From positions 706,001-770,000 of the forward strand of contig JAYKKM010000375.1 in NCBI GenBank assembly GCA_035772405.1: a DNA stretch of 64,000 nucleotides, in the 5' to 3' direction. The position numbers and the translations under genes were made by a program. The stretch comes from Chrysogorgia sp. JL179-B06. Lineage: Eukaryota; Cnidaria; Anthozoa; Scleralcyonacea; Chrysogorgiidae. The notes beneath the pieces are model-generated. The model was not told the DNA's origin. It saw only the letters and a program-made list of their open reading frames with translations, and searched no databases. Shown here one piece after another: positions 43,859 through 50,070 of the stretch. The number at the start of each line of letters is the position of its first letter. Position 1 is the first letter of the stretch.

Positions 43859-45550
43859 ATGATGGATGCGTTCAAAAGAAAGTATCCTTATGCTGACAAG
43901 AATAGGTTTTTTCTTGACGTTGACGACAATATGCATATACATATATTCTTCGTGACGAAAACCAATATTGGTGACGTTTCGATAGACTCGAGTAGGTTTA
44001 AGAGTAACCCGGAGTACACTAAGTATCTAACGATAAACAAACCAATGATAGCTAACCAAAAAGAGATAGCTAACGCCGTACGCGTGGCTAAGCTGAATCT
44101 AGTGAAAAAGTATCCTGACATCACTTTGAGTAAGTTTGAGTTCGATCCAACTGTCTCACAAGATGGTGAAGTTAATGGCGTTGACATATATTTTAGAAAC
44201 AACGACATCATAAGCACTAACATAACTAGTGATACCTTCAAAAACGACAAGAGTATGTGGATTTGGTTACACAACAACAAATCTACAAAAGGTCATGACG
44301 ACAAGTTTCCAAAAATATGGCTATCTGGTGGAACTATCCAACCATTACCGAAAGGTCGTAAGAACCACTGGGGACTTTGGGATGGCTATCCAACGGAAAA
44401 CGTGTTGAACTACCCAGTGAATAACTTTAGAGTCTTCGTTAATCAAAATAACTACTTTCTCTCGAAGTTACCAATCTTACGAATCACCACATCAAAGACA
44501 AAGTCAAAGTGGGACGACAACGAGAGCTACTATAGGGTCGTGTTTGCAACATATTGTGCAAGTTTCTGTTGTGGAGTGTCGTTACAACACTTGTCACCTT
44601 CACAAGAAGTTCACCCTGTTATCACTAGTGTAATGAGGTTTCATCTGTACTTTACTGTTAGAAGACTTCTCAGAAGGATGGAAGGTGGTGAGAGTATGAG
44701 ATCGATAAGTAGAGAGTTTGATGCTGGAGAATTGTATGGTAAGACAGACAAGATTCCTAGAAAACACTACTACCAGGGTAAAGTCCTTGCTGATGGAACA
44801 ACAGGTGAGGAGAGAGTCTTCACGATTAACGACGTTAAGAACGACTACAAACGATACGTTCCTCTGGTGTCGAATGGTTTTACCAACATTGGGCGACAAT
44901 ACCTAAATCAGTCTATAGAAGCCTTTGTTTACTCCACACTTGGTGCACAAGCGAGAACACGTGTGTCAATCGTTGGTGGTTCCGCAGGTAGTCTAGAGAC
45001 TCAACAAGAGTTTCGAAAGCTGGTGGAGGATAGTGTTATAAACTACGACGTGTCAACGTGGATTCTCAACATGGACAAGTCGATTAGAGACACTAACGTT
45101 GTCCAAAACCTTGCGCTGTCACCGTCTACGTGGTTAATGCCAAGTAACGTTGTAATCCTAAAGAACAAAATCGCTGGGTACAACAACCTATTGAAGACTG
45201 CTACACAGAGTATGAAGTTTGGAGTAAATAGTGGGTTAAACTACGCGAAAACGACTGAGATTAAGAAAGTACACCAAGAAGGTGGAGAGCACCTGGAGAC
45301 ACTTGACAAACCAAAGGTGACGAATCGTCTGGTGACATCAAACGTGACACACCAGGAAGGTGGAGAGCATCTGGAGACACTTGACAAACCAAAGGTGACG
45401 AATCGTCTGGTGACATCAAACGTGGCACACCAGGAAGAGCATCTGGTCACACTTGATAAACCAAAGGTGACACCAGACAACACAGAGTTGTGGCTAGTCC
45501 TAGGGGTCTCGGCTGTGTCTGGCTATTTAGTGAGCAAATATGTGTTATAG
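43859..45550 (+). CDS. Polinton protein, 563 aa, repeat stalk and C-terminal anchor
   Basis: Starts MMDAFKRKYPYADKNRFFLD (either of two adjacent ATGs). The first ~460 residues have no recognised family; motifs include NHWGLWDGYPTENVLNYPV, YCASFCCGVSLQHLSPS and GAQARTRVSIVGGSAGSLET. Residues about 472-550 are a 26-residue repeat beginning HQEGGEHLETLDKPK, present about 2.6 times (DNA 45272-45505, 78-bp period). The C-terminus LWLVLGVSAVSGYLVSKYV is a membrane-anchor-like helix. The repeat unit number probably varies between copies. It is the first gene of the rightward run. A virion surface or assembly role is possible (inference). Confidence 0.8.
   Translation: MMDAFKRKYPYADKNRFFLDVDDNMHIHIFFVTKTNIGDVSIDSSRFKSNPEYTKYLTINKPMIANQKEIANAVRVAKLNLVKKYPDITLSKFEFDPTVSQDGEVNGVDIYFRNNDIISTNITSDTFKNDKSMWIWLHNNKSTKGHDDKFPKIWLSGGTIQPLPKGRKNHWGLWDGYPTENVLNYPVNNFRVFVNQNNYFLSKLPILRITTSKTKSKWDDNESYYRVVFATYCASFCCGVSLQHLSPSQEVHPVITSVMRFHLYFTVRRLLRRMEGGESMRSISREFDAGELYGKTDKIPRKHYYQGKVLADGTTGEERVFTINDVKNDYKRYVPLVSNGFTNIGRQYLNQSIEAFVYSTLGAQARTRVSIVGGSAGSLETQQEFRKLVEDSVINYDVSTWILNMDKSIRDTNVVQNLALSPSTWLMPSNVVILKNKIAGYNNLLKTATQSMKFGVNSGLNYAKTTEIKKVHQEGGEHLETLDKPKVTNRLVTSNVTHQEGGEHLETLDKPKVTNRLVTSNVAHQEEHLVTLDKPKVTPDNTELWLVLGVSAVSGYLVSKYVL
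45272..45505 (+). repeat. 78-bp coding tandem repeat, 2.6 units
   Basis: Units start at 45272, 45350 and 45428 with very few differences. The frame is kept throughout. Confidence 0.9.
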
Positions 45551-45554
45551 CATA

Positions 45555-46508
45555 ATGAGTCTAAGTTATGGATTTGAGGACAGAGACTACGAGAGTGATA
45601 AAATATTAAGAAGAGCGAAGAGACATCTAGACAGTGACCCTAAGTTAAGCGTTAGCGGTGGGAGGATGTCTGGGAATATAGATATGGCGTTCAGGGCACT
45701 CAAAAACGTAGCAGATCCAGAAGACGATTGGGATGCTATCAATAAAAAAGTGTTGGAGTCTGTATACTTATCACAATACTTTAGAACGCAGTCCTATAAC
45801 GTTCTATTTGATTTTAACGTCACAAACCATGCTGTGAGTATGGTGGAGTACCACAGTGGAACAAATAAAGTGAAAACCATTAGAGATAAAACGAACATGT
45901 TAGTGCAATACGATCCAACGTATGGTCCTATTATTGGTGTTAACAATGGTCATAGCTTCCTATCCCCTGAGCTAACTCCAATTCCGTTTGAAGCTGGAGT
46001 GCATTTTAACTGTCCACGTATGCAATACTGTGACATATCCGTTTTTATGGTAGTGAGGTTAGCCATGAGGGTAACTACGATAGATTGGGAGGCAATTATC
46101 TCAAACGATGATGGATCGTGGGACAAATACATAGGATACAAAGGAGGCGAAAACGATAAATTATCATACGGTGGTGGCTCTCCAGCAAGGGAGTACACGT
46201 GTACAATCCCAAATAACATCGACATCACCAAGAGACATATGATATCAATACATTGGCGGATGGGTAACTCCTACGTTAAGGTGAACAACATAAGATCAAC
46301 AGACTCAGACTTCACAGCTAATCATGAAGAGATAGGGTCTCCTTACGTAACGATCTTTGGAGTGTATCGACCAAAAATACCACTCGCACCCTATAAGTAC
46401 CCGTCTTTGATAGAGTTCTACGGTGTGAGGGTTGTCTCTGGCTACATGACGAGCCGAGACATAATATTAGTTGGTAGAGATATGATGAAGGAATATGATG
46501 TGAGCTAA
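45555..46508 (+). CDS. Fibre-like protein with C-terminal lectin-like domain (candidate)
   Basis: The ATG at 45555 (MSLSYGFEDRDYESDK) follows the previous stop; an earlier ATG at 45540 overlaps the preceding gene. Residues ~30-65 read LSVSGGRMSGNIDM, then ALKNVADPEDDWDAINKKVL, the G-x-M-x-G-x-I-D-M and D-A-x-N-K-x-V pattern of viral tail-fibre and baseplate proteins. The rest (~100-317) is beta-rich (YGPIIGVNNGHSFLSPE; EYTCTIPNNIDITKRHMISI; YKYPSLIEFYGVRVVSGYMT), compatible with a jelly-roll or concanavalin-like sugar-binding fold. Proposed host-attachment fibre; the fold call is inference. Confidence 0.75.
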   Translation: MSLSYGFEDRDYESDKILRRAKRHLDSDPKLSVSGGRMSGNIDMAFRALKNVADPEDDWDAINKKVLESVYLSQYFRTQSYNVLFDFNVTNHAVSMVEYHSGTNKVKTIRDKTNMLVQYDPTYGPIIGVNNGHSFLSPELTPIPFEAGVHFNCPRMQYCDISVFMVVRLAMRVTTIDWEAIISNDDGSWDKYIGYKGGENDKLSYGGGSPAREYTCTIPNNIDITKRHMISIHWRMGNSYVKVNNIRSTDSDFTANHEEIGSPYVTIFGVYRPKIPLAPYKYPSLIEFYGVRVVSGYMTSRDIILVGRDMMKEYDVS

Positions 46509-46513
46509 GATAT

Positions 46514-46660
46514 ATGAGGAGGAAGTCAGTTGTTGTTTTCAATCACATATCAAAGGATATGCCAGAGGAAGAGGTGGTAGAGCTCAAACGATTGTACGCG
46601 TACTACCACAAACTAGAAGCCTGTTACAAATGGAAATACAAGAGGTTTGAAGAAAGTTAA
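46514..46660 (+). CDS. Small Polinton ORF, 48 aa
   Basis: An open frame MRRKSVVVFNHISKDMPEEE ending YKWKYKRFEES, basic and helical, 5 bp after the fibre-like gene. No family is recognised. It fills an otherwise empty 165-bp gap in a compact gene run, which is the main argument that it is real. GAAGAGGTGGTAGAGC shows coding-like codon use. Confidence 0.4.
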   Translation: MRRKSVVVFNHISKDMPEEEVVELKRLYAYYHKLEACYKWKYKRFEES

Positions 46661-46673
46661 ACTATCGTTAAAC

Positions 46674-47084
46674 ATGACTAGCATAGGGTTAACGACAGTA
46701 GGGATTGTAGCTGGATCGATAACCGCTAACCCTCTAATCATTGCTTGTATTAGTGGTCCTGGTGTGATCATCCAAGGCTACTTGGCTAAATCCAATCTGA
46801 CGAGTAGAGTGGAGCATTGTAAGTTTGCGCACACTAGCTACAAAAAGATATTGACACAACTAAGATCGTATCTTAGAGGTCTTCCTTACAACGAGTCAAT
46901 ATTCCTCTCAGACGTTAAAGTGTTGGACGATAATGTGACTGACTTATGCCCACCAATTAATGGAATGGTGAAAAGGTACAATAAAATATATGAGACACAA
47001 GCGGGGTCCGATTCCGACCTCCCTTTAAACACAGGTCTACACGTAAGAACTAGTGATGTGTCAGTCAATAAGTTCCAAGAGTAG
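46674..47084 (+). CDS. Polinton membrane protein, 136 aa
   Basis: First ATG gives MTSIGLTTVGIVAGSITANP; an upstream in-frame TTG is not a plausible start in this setting. Residues 1-40 are a long hydrophobic Gly/Ile/Thr-rich segment (membrane helix or pair), then a basic helical region (CKFAHTSYKKILTQLRSYLR) and a polar tail. No known domain. It may be a small virion membrane protein or host-membrane factor (inference). Confidence 0.7.
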   Translation: MTSIGLTTVGIVAGSITANPLIIACISGPGVIIQGYLAKSNLTSRVEHCKFAHTSYKKILTQLRSYLRGLPYNESIFLSDVKVLDDNVTDLCPPINGMVKRYNKIYETQAGSDSDLPLNTGLHVRTSDVSVNKFQE

Positions 47085-47184
47085 GTGCTCATAAGTATCA
47101 CCAATTAGGGGGTTGGTCAGGTCGTGTGTTTGTGCTGAGTGGTTTACTTTCTTAAGATGACTACTATTTAAACATAAAAATAAA

Positions 47185-47205
47185 ACATGTGGTATATTAT
47201 AGGTG
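47185..47205 (+). promoter_or_regulatory. Shared start-site motif, BRO-like gene
   Basis: ACATGTG then GTATATTATA, GGTG and ATG. It supports the ATG at 47206 over an in-frame GTG at 47203. Confidence 0.6.
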
Positions 47206-48009
47206 ATGAGTATCACTAAAATATTTAGAAATAACGACATGTCTGTCACGACTATTAAAGATGGAGACAATATTTGGTTCTATGGAAAAGAAGTCGCTAA
47301 GGCGTTAGGGTATAAAAACGCGAAGTGGGCTATCAGCGTACACGTTGACGATACATATAAGGTCAAACGAGAGGTGTTTGAAGGGGGGCGCGAATCACGC
47401 CCCCCTTTAAACTTACAACCAAACACGATATTAATATCGGAGCCAGGAGTTTACGCTCTAGTTTTCTCATCAAAACTCGAGTCAGTCAAGAAGTTTCAAA
47501 ACTGGGTGTTCTCAGAAGTCCTACCATCTATTAGAAAGACGGGACAGTACACACAACATAACCAACTATCGATTATGAATGAGACAGATTTACACTACGA
47601 CATTGTGAAGTACATTAGAGAGTACCATCCAACAATAGTCATCCCAGGGTTGGGTGAGTACCAAGACACATCTACTAAAAGAATAGATGGATGGAAGAAA
47701 GGTTACAGTGGTGGGCAACCAGATTTGATAGTTCCACAACTACACAAGAGATACAATGGTTTTGCTATAGAGTTCAAAACACCGAAAGGTAATGGGGTTA
47801 TTAGGAATAACCAGTTGAGGGTATTAAGGAGACTAAGATCACAAGGGTACAACACGTTACTGTCCTCAGACCAACATGAGATAATACACTTCATAGAGAC
47901 ATATATGACAGACTCTAGAGTCCTGTGTGAGTACTGTAATAGGAGATTTAAGAGTGAAACCACACTGTCTAATCACCAAAGATACTTTCATCGAATACTT
48001 TATCTATGA
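47206..48009 (+). CDS. BRO-N / VRR-NUC nuclease / C2H2 finger protein
   Basis: 267 residues in three parts. Residues ~1-112 are a BRO-N domain: DNIWFYGKEVAKALGYKN, SEPGVYALVFSSKLESVKKF and NWVFSEVLPSIRKTGQY. Residues ~125-225 look like a VRR-NUC nuclease: KGYSGGQPDLIVPQ, FAIEFKTPKGNG, NQLRVLRRLRSQGYNTLLSS, with the catalytic-type D of QPDL and E-x-K of EFKTP. The tail, VLCEYCNRRFKSETTLSNHQ then RYFH, is a C2H2 zinc finger. BRO-N proteins occur in many large DNA viruses and phages as DNA-binding regulators; VRR-NUC domains are PD-(D/E)XK-type nucleases that cut branched or structured DNA. Such a nuclease could act on hairpin ends or replication intermediates (inference). Confidence 0.85.
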   Translation: MSITKIFRNNDMSVTTIKDGDNIWFYGKEVAKALGYKNAKWAISVHVDDTYKVKREVFEGGRESRPPLNLQPNTILISEPGVYALVFSSKLESVKKFQNWVFSEVLPSIRKTGQYTQHNQLSIMNETDLHYDIVKYIREYHPTIVIPGLGEYQDTSTKRIDGWKKGYSGGQPDLIVPQLHKRYNGFAIEFKTPKGNGVIRNNQLRVLRRLRSQGYNTLLSSDQHEIIHFIETYMTDSRVLCEYCNRRFKSETTLSNHQRYFHRILYL

Positions 48010-48048
48010 GATAATCTGTGAAATGACTGTGAGGTCATCTGTAACAAG

Positions 48049-48066
48049 ACACCACGTATAATATAG
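48049..48066 (+). promoter_or_regulatory. Shared start-site motif, 99-aa gene
   Basis: ACACCAC then GTATAATATA, G and ATG; the best plus-strand match to the consensus. Confidence 0.65.
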
Positions 48067-48366
48067 ATGACTGACAGTGAGTCTGTACCTATTATAACGT
48101 CGACAACAAGGGTTAAAGACCCTAAGAGAGTAGAGGCAGGCAAACGCTTGGCTGCTATATCTAAAGCAGCTAAAGAGAGGAAGATGAGAGAGAGAGTGAT
48201 AAGTGAGGACGATAGTTTTAACTACGGATACATCATAGGCACTATTGGAGTGGTAATAGCCGCTGGCTCACTGTATTACACGATTAGTCAAGACAAACAA
48301 GTAGTAACCGAAGAGCCTAAGACCGTTGTTATAAAACCATCACGTAAACTCGACAGCCTCGATTAA
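48067..48366 (+). CDS. Single-pass membrane protein, 99 aa
   Basis: Begins MTDSESVPIITSTTRVKDPK. A basic helix (AGKRLAAISKAAKERKMRER) precedes one clear membrane segment (YGYIIGTIGVVIAAGSLYYT, residues ~58-77) and a polar tail. Unknown family. One of four consecutive small membrane or coil proteins, resembling the small membrane genes of adenovirus-like elements. Confidence 0.75.
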   Translation: MTDSESVPIITSTTRVKDPKRVEAGKRLAAISKAAKERKMRERVISEDDSFNYGYIIGTIGVVIAAGSLYYTISQDKQVVTEEPKTVVIKPSRKLDSLD

Positions 48367-48367
48367 A

Positions 48368-48383
48368 ACATGTCGTATAATAT
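48368..48383 (+). promoter_or_regulatory. Shared start-site motif, 77-aa gene
   Basis: ACATGTC then GTATAATAT running directly into ATG, so any 5' leader would be a few bases at most. Confidence 0.65.
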
Positions 48384-48617
48384 ATGGCATCAATAGACAG
48401 AAAAGAACTGATGAACGAGCTATACGACGCAGCCCTTGTGACTGCTGGAGCCGTAGCCGTATCCATGGCATCAAAGAAAGTACTAAAAGAACCGTTAGGC
48501 ACTCCTGAATCAGTGAAGGGCACCCTCAAGTTAGCGACTGCTGTAGGCGTTTCAACGCTACTCGTTAAGTGGGCGCAGAGCAAGAAATACTTACCTATTG
48601 ACCCGTTCTCAAAATAA
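48384..48617 (+). CDS. Small membrane-associated protein, 77 aa
   Basis: Begins MASIDRKELMNELYDAALVT. Two moderately hydrophobic helices (AALVTAGAVAVSMASKKVL; LKLATAVGVSTLLVKWAQ). No recognised family. A distinct start-site motif precedes it, so it is transcribed as its own unit. Confidence 0.7.
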   Translation: MASIDRKELMNELYDAALVTAGAVAVSMASKKVLKEPLGTPESVKGTLKLATAVGVSTLLVKWAQSKKYLPIDPFSK

Positions 48618-48618
48618 T

Positions 48619-48633
48619 CTAACGTAATACATA
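48619..48633 (+). promoter_or_regulatory. Shared start-site motif (weak), 138-aa gene
   Basis: CTAAC then GTAATACATA before ATG; a diverged match at the same spacing. Confidence 0.4.
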
Positions 48634-49050
48634 ATGGCTAGTGTGATAGCAGGTGGTTTATTCAACGCTATAGCATTCGCAGGAGCTGGATTTATATTCA
48701 GCAAGCTAAACCATACAGGCTACGAGACAGAGATAAAGAGACACAACAAAGCATTGGAGAGTCTTGCGAGAGCAAAAGAAAAGTTCTACGAGAACGAGAT
48801 TCGTCAGAGAGACAAAGTTCAGGAATTAAGACAACAACTGTCAGACGCTAACGCAGACATAAACGACACGAACCACGCTCTGGATCAACTAAGACAAGTA
48901 CTGACGATACAGTATGATGGTAAGACATTTAGTAAAGAGCCTGAGTTGTCAGACTATTACAAACCCTCAGATGAGATGAAAGAATATCAAACGGTATTCG
49001 TTGGAGTTGTTGGACTACCTTTAGGTTACTTAATATATAGAGTGTTATAG
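48634..49050 (+). CDS. Membrane and coiled-coil protein, 138 aa
   Basis: Begins MASVIAGGLFNAIAFAGAGF, a hydrophobic N-terminal helix that could be an anchor. Residues ~35-90 form a coiled coil (HNKALESLARAKEKFYENEI; DKVQELRQQLSDANADI). The C-terminus YQTVFVGVVGLPLGYLIYRV is a second membrane segment. This gives a two-anchor, central-coil layout. Unknown family. Confidence 0.75.
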   Translation: MASVIAGGLFNAIAFAGAGFIFSKLNHTGYETEIKRHNKALESLARAKEKFYENEIRQRDKVQELRQQLSDANADINDTNHALDQLRQVLTIQYDGKTFSKEPELSDYYKPSDEMKEYQTVFVGVVGLPLGYLIYRVL

Positions 49051-49052
49051 AA

Positions 49053-49241
49053 ATGAGCACTAAAACTTTGAAGGAGATGGCTATGGAATTTGATAAAAAG
49101 TGTAACTTGACAGAGACACTCTCTTACCAAACTCGTCAGATAGAAGAGTTGGAACAACTACTATCAGACGCTCTAAAACAGGTCACAACAATAAAGTGTG
49201 AGTGGAAGATACTAACCAACCACAAAGTTACTACACTATAG
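49053..49241 (+). CDS. Small coil protein, 62 aa
   Basis: Begins MSTKTLKEMAMEFDKKCNLT; TRQIEELEQLLSDALKQVTT echoes the coil of the preceding protein. Start is 2 nt after the previous stop, so it may be translated by reinitiation. Unknown function. Confidence 0.6.
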   Translation: MSTKTLKEMAMEFDKKCNLTETLSYQTRQIEELEQLLSDALKQVTTIKCEWKILTNHKVTTL

Positions 49242-49271
49242 TCTAAAGATATATATAGTATAGTAACTTAG

Positions 49272-49895
49272 ATGGTTGACGAACGTACAATGAGAATGTT
49301 CTGTGCTGGGTATACACTGGATGAGATTGCATCAAAAAAGTGGAGTGGTACCACATTAGGGTACACATTGGACGATATCAAGAACGGAAGTAAGGACGCA
49401 ACACCAAAAAAGTGGCACGACACAACATACTGTTACGAGTGTAGTAACCACAGAACCCAAATCGAAGATGGTGTATTTAGTTGTAACAAGTGTGGAGAGA
49501 CTACCTACGGACGTGTGAGAAACTTCGTACCTAACATTTGGATGTACAAGAAATCGGCTCATAGTTACAGTAAATGGTTAGATAGAATGTTGACTGGACT
49601 AGTTAACGAGAGTGACATACCAACAGTTGTCAGTGATTTTATAGAGATAGTATGGTCTCTTAAAAGAAACAAACTGATTGTCAAGAACATATCGAAATAT
49701 ATTTTCTATGTCATAAGAATATGCTCTAGAAGAGGTATAGAGTTGAGAGGTAGTCTTAACGACCTCAAACCTGGTAAGGTTAAGGTACGATTCGAGTATA
49801 ACCTGTATAGTGTAGTATACAAGGATCTAGGTTGGGATGGGAGAGGAGATCCATACTACAACGAGTGGATAAATAAAATATATGGTAATATATAA
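49272..49895 (+). CDS. Zinc-ribbon protein, VLTF3-like (candidate)
   Basis: 207 residues, MVDERTMRMFCAGYTLDEIA at the start. Two similar short segments (GYTLDEIASKKWSGT and GYTLDDIKNGSKDA) precede a zinc ribbon with CYECSN and CNKCGE about 16 residues apart. The ribbon is followed by a helical part (AHSYSKWLDRMLTGLVNESD; IPTVVSDFIEIVWSLKR; YIFYVIRICSRRGIELRGS). Ribbon then helices with a YSKWLDRML-like motif resembles the VLTF3-type late transcription factors of nucleocytoplasmic large DNA viruses. If right, it would recruit transcription to this element's own genes. Alternatives are a TFIIB-like ribbon or a replication factor. Confidence 0.65.
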   Translation: MVDERTMRMFCAGYTLDEIASKKWSGTTLGYTLDDIKNGSKDATPKKWHDTTYCYECSNHRTQIEDGVFSCNKCGETTYGRVRNFVPNIWMYKKSAHSYSKWLDRMLTGLVNESDIPTVVSDFIEIVWSLKRNKLIVKNISKYIFYVIRICSRRGIELRGSLNDLKPGKVKVRFEYNLYSVVYKDLGWDGRGDPYYNEWINKIYGNI

Positions 49896-50070
49896 AAGAC
49901 CAAAAATTTACCAAACCAAAGAAGAAGCTTTGATAGCATCCAGAGCTCAAACCAAAGAGTGGATTAGAACTCATAAGTGGGTGTGTGAGACGTGTGATCG
50001 GTCATACCACGTGACCTCTAAATCTAAACACGTCAAGACTAGAAAACATTTGAGAAACCTAAGCAGCTAG
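49882..50070 (+). CDS. C2H2 zinc-finger protein, 62 aa
   Basis: Begins MVIYKRPKIYQTKEEALIAS, and overlaps the end of the preceding gene by 14 nt. The finger is WVCETCDRSYHV with KHVKTRKHL, a single U1C/C2H2-like finger (Cys-x2-Cys, His-x5-His). Its TAG stop shares the palindrome CTAG (50067-50070) with the stop of the polymerase gene on the other strand. Probably nucleic-acid binding. Confidence 0.75.
   Translation: MVIYKRPKIYQTKEEALIASRAQTKEWIRTHKWVCETCDRSYHVTSKSKHVKTRKHLRNLSS

Larger units (their letters stand above)
43478..44047. repeat. 285-bp tandem duplication over the divergent promoter
   Basis: 43478-43762 and 43763-44047 are near-identical direct copies (one extra A and an A/G change in the first). 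Each contains the 5' end of the 214-aa gene on the minus strand, the intergenic start-site region and the 5' end of the 563-aa gene on the plus strand. The minus gene uses copy 1 and the plus gene uses copy 2. Confidence 0.95.
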
